DNA of 16,841 nt from Bacteroidota bacterium. Its GTDB lineage: Bacteria > Bacteroidota > Bacteroidia > Bacteroidales > Lentimicrobiaceae. Positions 1-7,548 of this stretch are shown one piece after another. Made by a program: the position numbers and the translations under genes. The stretch's first letter is position 1. Every line of letters starts with the position of its first letter. The stretch is taken from the NCBI GenBank assembly GCA_023428585.1, contig JAEYXG010000184.1, positions 1 to 16,841 of the forward strand, given 5' to 3'. Below the pieces are notes generated by a model. That model ran no database searches, was not told where the DNA came from, and was given only the letters and a program-made list of their open reading frames with translations.

Positions 1-1
1 G

Positions 2-823
2 CTCACGGCAGGTTTTGCAAAGACCGGCATGGCTCAGGTTCTTACTAGTCCTCCGCGTGATGGAGTTTACGATAAAAAAACGACCATAGAAAAAAAGCCG
101 ATAACATACCCTTGGGTTCGTGAAGCTGATGTTGTCTGGAGTAAAAGGATATGGCGCGTGATTGATCTTCGTGAGAAGATGAATCAGGCATTTTATTATC
201 CTGAAGAACCTCATAACGACTTGAGGAGCCTGATGCAGGTATTGCTTGACGCATTGAAAGAAGGTTCAATAACTGCCTACGATGCTTCTAATCCATCTGA
301 TGAGTTTGTTGTACCACTGACATATCAGGAAATTATGAACAGACTGGAGAGGACTGACTCCGTTCCTATGCAGCGCCCCTATCCACCTTATGATTGGTAT
401 GACACAATAATTTCTGTAAAATTCAATCCTACTGATGTGAAGAGGTTCAGGATCAAGGAGGATTGGTTCTTCGACAAGCAGAGGTCAGTAATGGAAGTTC
501 GTGTACTTGGTATTTGCCCGGTACGTGATAATTTCGACGAAAAGGGATTGTTCAGAGCATATGATCCGTTGTTCTGGATTAATTTCCCTGAAGCTCGTCC
601 TATTCTTGCTAAAGCTGAGGTGTTTAACAGATACAATAGCTCAGCACGGAAAACGTATGATGATATTTTCTGGAAACGAATGTTCAGTAGTTATATCTAT
701 AAAGAGGATAATGTTTATGATCGTCGAATTTCTGATTATGCAACTGGAGTAGATGCATTAATGGAAGCAGAGAGGGTTAAGAATGAGCTCTTTAACTTTG
801 AACACAATCTTTGGGAATTCTAA
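2..823 (+). CDS. gldN: GldN/PorN, type IX secretion and gliding protein (5' end missing)
   Basis: The reading frame is open to the left edge, so this is the 3' part of a gene and about 273 residues are visible. The first visible residues (LTAGFAKTG, then MAQ) look like the end of a signal peptide with a likely cut after the Ala-Gln pair. The ATG at position 29 is therefore probably internal and not the start. The mature part fits the GldN family: a basic-aromatic stretch with YPWVREADVVWSKRIWRVID, then LREKMNQAFYYP and the C-terminal FWKRMFSSYIYKEDNVYDRRI. In the family, GldN works in the periplasm with the lipoprotein GldK, forming a ring under the outer membrane that is needed for type IX secretion and, in gliders, motility. 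gldK, gldL and gldM normally lie just upstream, which is outside this window. A terminator follows at once, so gldN is probably the last gene of its operon. The identification rests on recalled family sequence. Confidence 0.9.
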   Translation, partial: LTAGFAKTGMAQVLTSPPRDGVYDKKTTIEKKPITYPWVREADVVWSKRIWRVIDLREKMNQAFYYPEEPHNDLRSLMQVLLDALKEGSITAYDASNPSDEFVVPLTYQEIMNRLERTDSVPMQRPYPPYDWYDTIISVKFNPTDVKRFRIKEDWFFDKQRSVMEVRVLGICPVRDNFDEKGLFRAYDPLFWINFPEARPILAKAEVFNRYNSSARKTYDDIFWKRMFSSYIYKEDNVYDRRISDYATGVDALMEAERVKNELFNFEHNLWEF

Positions 824-842
824 GTGATTCATATATAGTAGG

Positions 843-878
843 AAAAGCCCGGCACATTATTGCCGGGCTTTTCTTTTT
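843..878 (+). terminator. Intrinsic terminator after gldN
   Basis: A perfect 12-bp stem, AAAAGCCCGGCA (843-854) pairing with 861-872, encloses a 6-base loop CATTAT and runs into a T-rich tail. It lies 19 bases after the gldN stop and separates that operon from recG. Confidence 0.92.
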
Positions 879-893
879 AATCCTTTCCTTGAG

Positions 894-901
894 TATCTTT
901 G
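894..901 (+). promoter_or_regulatory. Candidate -7 promoter box of recG (TATCTTTG)
   Basis: TATCTTTG matches the Bacteroidota housekeeping -7 element TAnnTTTG. It is followed after 10 bases by the TTG start of recG, which would give an almost leaderless message. I see no good TTTG -33 element at the usual distance, because that stretch is taken by the gldN terminator tail. The call therefore rests on the -7 box and its placement. Confidence 0.45.
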
Positions 902-911
902 CTTTGTAAAA

Positions 912-3011
912 TTGTTTGAATTGAATCCACTTGAAACTCCGGTAGAATATTTAAAGGGAGTAGGTCCTGCCAGGGCGGATTTGCTGAAGAAAGAGTTGAA
1001 TATTAAAGTATTTGGCGATCTGTTGCATTACTATCCTTTTAGATACATTGATAGAAGCAAGATATATCAGATCAAGGACATTGATTCAGATGTAGCGTAT
1101 GTTCAACTCAAGGGGAGGTTGCTTGGGTTGAAGGAAATTGGCGAAGGTAGAGCTACCAGGTTGGTTGGGATGCTTGATGATGGAAGTGGTCGAATAGAAC
1201 TTGTCTGGTTTCAAGGTGTTTCATGGTGGAAAACCAAAATCAATGTGGGTGATGAATACATAGTTTTTGGCAAACCTTCAATCTTCAATGGCAAGTTTAA
1301 TATTACTCATCCGGATATGGATTCTGTGGAAGATGAGAAAACATTAGAATCAGAGCCATTACAGCCTTATTATTATACTACGGAAAAGCTTAAGAGAAAA
1401 GGCTTTACTGGAAAGAGTTTCGGCAAGATAATTAGAAATGCACTAGTTCAATCATACTCATTTATTGAAGAAAACCTTAACAGCGACATTATAGCCAAGA
1501 ATGGTTTTCTATCAAGAGCTGACGCAATTGCAAATCTGCATTTCCCGAAATCTTTTGAGGTACTTGAAAAAGCCAGGTCCCGTCTAAAATTTGAAGAGCT
1601 GTTTTTTATTCAACTGGAATTATTGCGATTAAAGCACATCAGAAATGAGAAATCTATTGGAAGGGTATTTGCCAATCTAGGTTCCAACTTTCTTGATTTT
1701 TACGAGAAATACCTACCATTTGAACTCACCTCTGCTCAAAAGAAGGTGATTAGGGAGATAAGAAAGGACCTGGCCACCGGAAAACAAATGAACAGACTGC
1801 TGCAGGGTGATGTTGGTAGCGGAAAAACCTTGGTAGCCTTGATGATATTACTGATTGCAATTGATAACAATTGTCAGGGATGTATCATGGCACCCACCGA
1901 AATTCTGGCCAACCAACATTACAATACCATCAGAAAGTTTCTGGCCGATATGCCCATCAATGTTAAACTTCTTACAGGTTCCACCAAAAAGAAAGAACGT
2001 GGAGATATTCATTCGGAGCTTATAAATGGTGAATTGAACATCCTGATTGGAACACATGCTCTTATTGAAGAAGAAGTGATTTTTAAAAATCTTGGTCTCG
2101 TTGTTATTGACGAGCAACATCGTTTTGGTGTTGCCCAGAGAGCACGGCTGTGGGAGAAAAGCCAGATACTTCCTCATATTCTAGTTATGACAGCCACACC
2201 TATACCCAGGACATTGGCTATGACTGTTTATGGAGATCTTGAGATTTCAGTAATCGATGAACTTCCACCTGGGAGAAAGCCAATCAAAACGTTCCATTTC
2301 TTTGAGAAGGATCGTCTGAAAGTGTTTCAGTTTATTAAACAACAGATTACTGAGGGACGTCAAATTTATTTTGTTTATCCAATAATCAATGAATCAGAGT
2401 CGTTGCAGCTACAGGATCTTATGGATGGTTTTGATACTGTTTCAAGATACTTCCCTCTGCCGGAATACCAGATAAGCATAGTGCATGGACAACTGAAAGC
2501 AGCAGAAAAGGAAAGTGAAATGCAGCGTTTTCTTGAAAGGAAAACTCAAATTATGGTGGCAACTACTGTCATTGAAGTTGGTGTAGATGTGCCAAATGCA
2601 ACAGTGATGGTCATTGAAAATGCTGAAAGATTCGGTTTGTCACAACTACACCAGTTAAGAGGTAGAGTAGGAAGAGGAGGATCACAGTCATTTTGTTTGC
2701 TTATGACGTCATACAAGCTTACTTCAGATGGCAGAAAGCGCATTGAAACAATGGTGAGAAGCAACGACGGTTTTGAAATTGCGGAGGTTGATCTTCATCT
2801 TCGTGGTCCCGGTGATATTCAGGGTACACAACAAAGTGGATTAATAGGCCTTAAGCTGGCTGATATTGTAAAGGATGAAAATATCCTTAAGCAAGCACGA
2901 CAAGTCGCAAAAGAGTTGATTCTGGAAGATCCTGAGCTTAACCATCCGCAAAACAGAAAGATGCTTCTATATATGCAGACCCAGAATAAGCAATGGGGGA
3001 ATATCAGTTAG
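912..3011 (+). CDS. recG: ATP-dependent DNA helicase RecG
   Basis: RecG is a monomeric superfamily 2 helicase that remodels stalled replication forks and branch-migrates Holliday junctions. The 699 residues match the usual length in Bacteroidota. The N-terminal wedge/OB region (about 1-230) begins with VEYLKGVGPARADLLKKEL, the typical RecG opening. The helicase core shows Walker A GDVGSGKT (299-306), motif II DEQH (400-403) followed by RFGV, motif III TATP (427-430), the IEVGVDVPNA segment (554-563) and motif VI QLRGRVGRG (581-589), all intact. The start is the TTG at 912. No ATG occurs in frame upstream, the next Met is residue 87, and the family N-terminus begins here. There is no visible Shine-Dalgarno site, which is normal in this phylum. 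It stands alone between the gldN terminator and a 211-base gap before pheT. Confidence 0.97.
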   Translation: MFELNPLETPVEYLKGVGPARADLLKKELNIKVFGDLLHYYPFRYIDRSKIYQIKDIDSDVAYVQLKGRLLGLKEIGEGRATRLVGMLDDGSGRIELVWFQGVSWWKTKINVGDEYIVFGKPSIFNGKFNITHPDMDSVEDEKTLESEPLQPYYYTTEKLKRKGFTGKSFGKIIRNALVQSYSFIEENLNSDIIAKNGFLSRADAIANLHFPKSFEVLEKARSRLKFEELFFIQLELLRLKHIRNEKSIGRVFANLGSNFLDFYEKYLPFELTSAQKKVIREIRKDLATGKQMNRLLQGDVGSGKTLVALMILLIAIDNNCQGCIMAPTEILANQHYNTIRKFLADMPINVKLLTGSTKKKERGDIHSELINGELNILIGTHALIEEEVIFKNLGLVVIDEQHRFGVAQRARLWEKSQILPHILVMTATPIPRTLAMTVYGDLEISVIDELPPGRKPIKTFHFFEKDRLKVFQFIKQQITEGRQIYFVYPIINESESLQLQDLMDGFDTVSRYFPLPEYQISIVHGQLKAAEKESEMQRFLERKTQIMVATTVIEVGVDVPNATVMVIENAERFGLSQLHQLRGRVGRGGSQSFCLLMTSYKLTSDGRKRIETMVRSNDGFEIAEVDLHLRGPGDIQGTQQSGLIGLKLADIVKDENILKQARQVAKELILEDPELNHPQNRKMLLYMQTQNKQWGNIS

Positions 3012-3161
3012 TATTAGATAGTAATCTGTGGGATTTGGAATGATGAGATCATGAACTGTCAGTTTATTGTATGTTGTTGTCGGAATAGATCAATAAGGCA
3101 ATGACCAATTTCCCCAGAAATGGATATAACAACAATAGCAAATCCCCAACCTTCATTCATA

Positions 3162-3182
3162 AGCAACTATTCAACTGTTGCT
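3162..3182. repeat. Short inverted repeat upstream of the pheT promoter
   Basis: AGCAAC (3162-3167) and GTTGCT (3177-3182) form a perfect 6-bp dyad with a 9-base spacer. Its right arm ends 14 bases before the pheT -7 box and would cover a -33 position, so it could be an operator. A dyad this short can also arise by chance. The rest of the 211-base gap between recG and pheT shows no small gene and no convincing terminator. Confidence 0.2.
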
Positions 3183-3196
3183 AATAACTAATTTCG

Positions 3197-3204
3197 TAAT
3201 TTTG
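3197..3204 (+). promoter_or_regulatory. Candidate -7 promoter box of pheT (TAATTTTG)
   Basis: TAATTTTG is an exact match to the Bacteroidota -7 consensus TAnnTTTG and lies 18 bases before the pheT ATG. A GTTG at 3177-3180 could serve as the -33 element, though the 16-base spacing is short. Confidence 0.6.
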
Positions 3205-3222
3205 AACCTCAATTTTTAGAGA

Positions 3223-5679
3223 ATGAAAATATCTTATAACTGGTTAAAAGAGTATCTTAAGTGCTCACTCGATATTAATGAAATCTCACTTCTACTTACA
3301 GATATTGGTTTGGAAGTTGAAGCTGTTGAAAGCTTTGAATCAATAAAAGGTGGCCTTGCTGGATTTGTAACCGGCAAGGTAATAACCTGTGAACAACACC
3401 CAAATGCTGATAAGCTTCACATAACAACGGTTGATGTTGGAAAAGAGTCATTGTTGAACGTAGTGTGCGGAGCACCTAATGTTGCTGTTGGCCAGAAAGT
3501 AATAGTAGCACTGGAGGGTGCTATTATATATAAGGGTGATGAAAGTTTCAAAATCAACCGGTCAAAAATAAGAGGAGAAGTGTCGGAGGGGATGATATGT
3601 GCAGAAGATGAACTGGGTATCGGGGAGTCACATGACGGAATATTGGTATTGCCTGAAGATACAGAAATCGGTATACCAGCTGCTAGCTTTTTTAATATAG
3701 TTACTGATACTTTGTTTGAAATTGGCATTACTCCAAATCATGCTGATGCTCTTTCACATTTGGGAGTGGCAAGAGATCTTGCTGCCGCCTTCAATATTAG
3801 AGATTTAGGTAATGTATCAGTTGAAAGGCCTGAGATATCAGGTTTCTCGGTTGATAATAGGTCACTCCCGGTTCAGATTGTTGTGGAAGACTCCAAAGAA
3901 TGCATACGCTATTCTGGATTAACAATGCAAAATGTTAAGGTAGAACAATCCCCGGCATGGTTGCAGGATAGACTTAAATCAATTGGAATACGACCTATCA
4001 ATAATATTGTTGACATTTCCAATTTCATACTTTTTGAATACGGACAACCATTGCATATTTTTGATGCTGACGCAATAACTGATCACAAGGTTATTATTAG
4101 AAAAGTTAAGGATGGAAGCAAGTTTACCACACTTGACCATATTGAAAGAACATTATCAGGTGACGATTTGCTAATCTGCAATTCTAAAGAACCAATGTGC
4201 CTGGCAGGTGTTTTTGGTGGGGAAAAATCAGGTGTTACCAATCAGACTACTTCCATTTTCATTGAAAGTGCCTGTTTTAATCCTGTTACCATCAGAAAAA
4301 CCTCAAAGCTGCACAGCCTGAAGACTGATGCTTCCTTTAGATTTGAAAGGGGAACAGATCCTGAAATAACTGTTGATGCCCTAAAAAGATCGGCATTACT
4401 GATAAAGGAAATTGCCGGAGGAGAGATTTCATCTGACATTACTGACATATATCCTGATCCTGTAAAGCATGCCGAGCTCGAATTGAAATATGCTGATGTT
4501 GATAAATTGATAGGTGAGCACATGCCTGCCGATATGGTCAGGAATATACTTGAAATGTTACAGGTAAAAATACTGAAATCAGACAGCGAAGGGCTACTCA
4601 TAGCCATACCACCATTTAAGGTGGATGTTGCTACAACCGCTGATATAGTAGAGGAAATCCTTAGGATATACGGATACAACAAAATTGAGAGTGGCCTTCA
4701 GATGCGGGCAAGTATATCATACACTCAAAAGCCTGATCAGGAAAGTCTTTATAATAGAGTTGCCGATTATCTTGTAAGCAATGCCTTCAATGAAATAATG
4801 ACAAACTCACTGAGTAGTTCTGACTATTACTCAGATGACCTGCATTTTAAATCGTCAGAATCAGTTGCGATTCTAAATCCATTGAGCAAGGAACTTGATA
4901 TAATGCGACAAACGCTACTCTATGGTGGTTTAGAGTCAATAAGCTATAACATCAATCGTAAACAAGGAAACTTGAAATTCTTCGAGTTTGGTAATGTTTA
5001 CAAGCTAAATCCAGATCCCAAGGGAGATAAGGTAACTGATAAGTACAGCGAGAAGAAAGTACTCAATCTATATACAACAGGATTACAGCATTCTGAACAT
5101 TGGAACCATCCCAGGAAAGATGTTGACTTTTATTACATGAATGGCTTCGTGCTTAACATCCTTAAAATAATGGGATTGAACACCACCGGTTTAGTATTGG
5201 ATGAAGCACCTGCCATTTATTCAGTTGGACAGGCTTTCAAATATAACAACAAGCCAATATACAGCATAGGCATAATTGGCCAACAGCTTGCTTCAAAGGT
5301 ATCAATTACCCAACCGGTAATAGTGGCAATAATAGAATGGGATTACCTTGTATCAATCGCCCAACAGCATAAGGTTGTTTATAAGGAAGTTTCAAGATTC
5401 CCCGAAGTAAGAAGGGATTTGGCACTGTTACTGGACAAAGATACCAACTATAGTGAAATTGAGAAGGTTGCTTTCCGGGTCAATAAACACTTGTTGAAAA
5501 GAGTAAACCTGTTTGATGTTTATGAAGGAGATAAGATAGAAGCCGGTAAGAAATCGTATGCCGTTAGCTTTACACTTCAGGATGAAAGTAAAACCCTTAC
5601 TGACAAAGAGATTGATAACTTCATGAACAAGTTGTCAAAGATGCTTGAGCAAGAGCTGGCCGCAAGGATTAGAAAATAA
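3223..5679 (+). CDS. pheT: Phenylalanyl-tRNA synthetase beta subunit
   Basis: PheT is the tRNA-binding and editing subunit of the alpha2-beta2 enzyme that charges tRNA-Phe in the cytoplasm. At 818 residues it is full length. In order, it shows the N-terminal MKISYNWLKEYL, an EMAP/OB tRNA-binding domain (about 45-150, with HPNADKL at 59-65, CGAPN at 82-86 and SEGMICAEDELG at 121-132), and the B3/B4 editing region (about 210-390, with TDASFRFERGTDPE at 369-382). These are followed by a B5 domain (about 415-490, ending in VEEILRIYGYN), the inactive synthetase-like core, and a C-terminal ferredoxin-fold anticodon-binding domain (about 725-818, starting SRFPEVRRDLALLLDKD). The alpha-subunit gene pheS is not adjacent here. 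The ATG is supported by its own promoter box upstream and by the conserved N-terminus. Confidence 0.97.
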   Translation: MKISYNWLKEYLKCSLDINEISLLLTDIGLEVEAVESFESIKGGLAGFVTGKVITCEQHPNADKLHITTVDVGKESLLNVVCGAPNVAVGQKVIVALEGAIIYKGDESFKINRSKIRGEVSEGMICAEDELGIGESHDGILVLPEDTEIGIPAASFFNIVTDTLFEIGITPNHADALSHLGVARDLAAAFNIRDLGNVSVERPEISGFSVDNRSLPVQIVVEDSKECIRYSGLTMQNVKVEQSPAWLQDRLKSIGIRPINNIVDISNFILFEYGQPLHIFDADAITDHKVIIRKVKDGSKFTTLDHIERTLSGDDLLICNSKEPMCLAGVFGGEKSGVTNQTTSIFIESACFNPVTIRKTSKLHSLKTDASFRFERGTDPEITVDALKRSALLIKEIAGGEISSDITDIYPDPVKHAELELKYADVDKLIGEHMPADMVRNILEMLQVKILKSDSEGLLIAIPPFKVDVATTADIVEEILRIYGYNKIESGLQMRASISYTQKPDQESLYNRVADYLVSNAFNEIMTNSLSSSDYYSDDLHFKSSESVAILNPLSKELDIMRQTLLYGGLESISYNINRKQGNLKFFEFGNVYKLNPDPKGDKVTDKYSEKKVLNLYTTGLQHSEHWNHPRKDVDFYYMNGFVLNILKIMGLNTTGLVLDEAPAIYSVGQAFKYNNKPIYSIGIIGQQLASKVSITQPVIVAIIEWDYLVSIAQQHKVVYKEVSRFPEVRRDLALLLDKDTNYSEIEKVAFRVNKHLLKRVNLFDVYEGDKIEAGKKSYAVSFTLQDESKTLTDKEIDNFMNKLSKMLEQELAARIRK

Positions 5680-5688
5680 TGTGTCATT

Positions 5689-5717
5689 TTGGCAGTTATT
5701 AACGTTTCATTGGCAGT
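5689..5717. repeat. Paired TTGGCAGT direct repeats, 21 bp apart
   Basis: TTGGCAGT occurs at 5689-5696 and again at 5710-5717. The start-to-start distance is 21 bases, about two helical turns, and each copy is followed within a few bases by an AAC(G)-containing tail. The pair fills the short gap between the pheT stop and the promoter of the AAA+ activator gene. The second copy contains the TTG that could act as its -33 element. This arrangement is typical of a binding site for a dimeric or cooperatively binding regulator. The protein that would bind is unknown; autoregulation by the downstream activator is a guess. Confidence 0.4.
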
Positions 5718-5735
5718 AAACGGTTGTATTTTTCG

Positions 5736-5743
5736 TAATTTTG
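5736..5743 (+). promoter_or_regulatory. Candidate -7 promoter box of the activator-lptE-secG operon (TAATTTTG)
   Basis: TAATTTTG is an exact TAnnTTTG match, 24 bases before the ATG at 5768. A TTG at 5710-5712 lies 23 bases upstream as a possible -33 element. The box contains the TTG at 5741 that opens the longest version of the next reading frame. If transcription starts a few bases downstream of the box, that TTG cannot be the translation start. Confidence 0.6.
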
Positions 5744-5767
5744 CATACGGAAGCAAGGAATTTTACT

Positions 5768-6988
5768 ATGGACATTCAAGCCATCAAACAACGATTTGGT
5801 ATTATTGGTCATTCATTACTGCTGGAAAGAGCAATCGATATTGCTGGTCAGGTCGCAGCTACTGATATTACTGTGCTTATTACCGGTGAAAGTGGAGTAG
5901 GAAAGGAAGTATTTCCTCAGATCATTCACCAGTTAAGTGCCCGTAAACATGGTCCATATATAGCAGTTAACTGCGGTGCAATACCAGAAGGTACCATAGA
6001 TTCTGAGTTGTTTGGTCATGAGAAGGGCGCATTTACCGGCGCAACGGATGCCAGAAAGGGCTATTTTGAAGTTGTGAATGGCGGTACCATATTTTTAGAT
6101 GAAGTTGCAGATCTGCCTTTATCTACCCAAGTGCGACTTTTAAGGGTATTGGAAACCGGCGAATTTATTAAAGTGGGTTCTTCAAAAGTAATTAAAACGG
6201 ATGTTCGGGTAGTTGCAGCTACCAACGTTGACATTCCTGATGCCATTAATAAAGGGAAATTCAGGCAGGATTTATTCTACCGCTTAAATACAGTGCCTAT
6301 ATTCATACCGCCACTTCGAGAACGTAAGGAAGATGTGATTCTCCTATTCAAGAAATTTGCAAATGACTTTGCAGAAAAATATAGAATGCCACCAATTGAG
6401 CTTGATGAATCTGCAAAACAGATGTTGATGAATTACAGATGGCAAGGCAATATCAGGCAACTAAAGAATATAACTGAACAGATATCCATTATTGAAAAAG
6501 AGCGTTTATTGACAAGCGTTTTACTTGAACGCTATCTTCCTGAAGAACATCGTGACCTGCCAATGCTCTACAAGAAGGAGACTGCTACAACTGATTTCTC
6601 AGAAAGAGAACTCCTCTATAAAGTGCTGTTTGATATGAAAAGAGATATCAACGAAATGAAAAAACTGGTTGTTGAGATCATAAAGACCAGCGAAATCAGT
6701 ACTGAGATGCAGCATTACCCTATAATACAACAGCTATATAAGGATGTTGAGAATTCACATCACCCGGCTGTGGAATATGATAGTGCCGCTGAAGTGGGTT
6801 CAATGGATGGTTTTTACACACCTGAAATTATCGATGAGTCGCTTTCTATTCAGAAAAAGGAAATTGACCTCATAAAAAAGGCCATTGAGAAACACAAGGG
6901 CAAACGGAAAATAGCAGCCAAAGAACTCGGTATATCCGAAAGAACATTGTACAGAAAAATTAAGGAATATGGTATTTACCCTGACTAA
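5768..6988 (+). CDS. Sigma-54-interacting AAA+ transcriptional activator (Fis-type HTH), no sensor domain
   Basis: By family, this is an enhancer-binding protein that uses ATP to open RNA polymerase-sigma-54 promoters. Numbering from the ATG at 5768 (406 residues), it has Walker A GESGVGKE (40-47), the sigma-54 contact loop GAFTGA (87-92), Walker B TIFLDE (107-112), sensor I VVAATN (148-153), an arginine-finger region FRQDLFYRLN (165-174) and sensor II GNIRQL (227-232; usually GNVREL). A less conserved linker of about 90 residues (265-360) follows, then a Fis-type helix-turn-helix (about 365-402, with AAKELGISERTLYRKIKEYG). There is no receiver, PAS or GAF domain, since the AAA+ module begins almost at residue 10. 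I chose ATG 5768 over the longer TTG 5741 frame because that TTG lies inside the promoter box and AAGGA precedes the ATG. It overlaps lptE by 20 bases, which suggests translational coupling. Its target promoters are not evident. Confidence 0.92.
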   Translation: MDIQAIKQRFGIIGHSLLLERAIDIAGQVAATDITVLITGESGVGKEVFPQIIHQLSARKHGPYIAVNCGAIPEGTIDSELFGHEKGAFTGATDARKGYFEVVNGGTIFLDEVADLPLSTQVRLLRVLETGEFIKVGSSKVIKTDVRVVAATNVDIPDAINKGKFRQDLFYRLNTVPIFIPPLRERKEDVILLFKKFANDFAEKYRMPPIELDESAKQMLMNYRWQGNIRQLKNITEQISIIEKERLLTSVLLERYLPEEHRDLPMLYKKETATTDFSERELLYKVLFDMKRDINEMKKLVVEIIKTSEISTEMQHYPIIQQLYKDVENSHHPAVEYDSAAEVGSMDGFYTPEIIDESLSIQKKEIDLIKKAIEKHKGKRKIAAKELGISERTLYRKIKEYGIYPD

Positions 6989-7544
6989 GAGAAAAAGCTC
7001 GTCAAAACAAGGAGTAACTGAAACAATTACTGTATTATCAGGCAAAATCTATATTGTCTTCCTGATTCTGTTGCTGTCTTCCTTGTTGCCAGGTTGCGGA
7101 GTTTATTCGTTCACAGGAGCCTCTATTCCACCTGAAGCCAAGAGCATTTCCATTGCCACATTTCCCAATAAGGCAGATCTGGTTCAACCTGCACTTAGCC
7201 AGACATTTGTAGAAAAACTTAAAGATAAATTTACATCACAGACAAGTTTGAATTTGGTTCCCAGAAATGGCGACCTGCATCTTGAGGGCGAGATCACAGG
7301 ATATTCTACAGAACCAGTGGCTATAACCGGTGAGCAGACTGCAGCCCTTATTAGGCTTAAGATAACAGTTAATGTAAGATTCGTTAATAAATATAGTCCT
7401 AAAGATAATTTCGAGAGTACCTTTACCAGGTATGAAGACTACCAGAGCAATCTGGACCTGAATACAGTGGAGGAAGGATTGATTACACTGATCAGTGAAG
7501 CACTCGTGGAAGATATTTTCAATAAGTCAGTTGTTAATTGGTAA
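6969..7544 (+). CDS. lptE: LptE-family LPS-assembly lipoprotein
   Basis: In the family, LptE is an outer-membrane lipoprotein that plugs the LptD barrel and helps place lipopolysaccharide in the outer leaflet. The 191-residue product has a basic N-terminus, a hydrophobic segment (about 27-41) and a lipobox ending LLPGC with Cys43 as the expected lipidated residue. This is followed by the characteristic GVYSFTGASIPPEAKSISIATFPN, where YSFTGASIP is typical of the Bacteroidota version. The C-terminal half (RLKITVNVRFVNKY, then FTRYEDYQS) fits the family's beta-rich fold. The 26 residues before the hydrophobic segment are unusually long for a signal peptide. ATG 6969 is the only ATG available and overlaps the activator gene by 20 bases. 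The next gene begins 4 bases after the stop. Most likely it is co-transcribed from the promoter before the activator gene. Confidence 0.85.
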   Translation: MVFTLTKRKSSSKQGVTETITVLSGKIYIVFLILLLSSLLPGCGVYSFTGASIPPEAKSISIATFPNKADLVQPALSQTFVEKLKDKFTSQTSLNLVPRNGDLHLEGEITGYSTEPVAITGEQTAALIRLKITVNVRFVNKYSPKDNFESTFTRYEDYQSNLDLNTVEEGLITLISEALVEDIFNKSVVNW

Positions 7545-7548
7545 TACC

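Noticed and set aside
29..31. ATG at 29 as the start of GldN
   Set aside because: The frame is open to the window edge and the residues before this Met look like the end of a signal peptide, so the gene starts upstream of the window.
3012..3222. Terminator or small RNA between recG and pheT
   Set aside because: Only weak complementarities (for example TTATTG with CAATAA across a 23-base loop) and no T tract were seen.
5689..5727. Sigma-54 promoter from the TTGGCAGT repeats
   Set aside because: Neither copy has GC at the required 12-base distance from GG, so they are better read as operator-like repeats.
7495..7548. Longer start (GTG 7495) for the TPR protein
   Set aside because: It would lie inside lptE and adds 18 residues with no family support; ATG 7549 four bases after the lptE stop is more natural.
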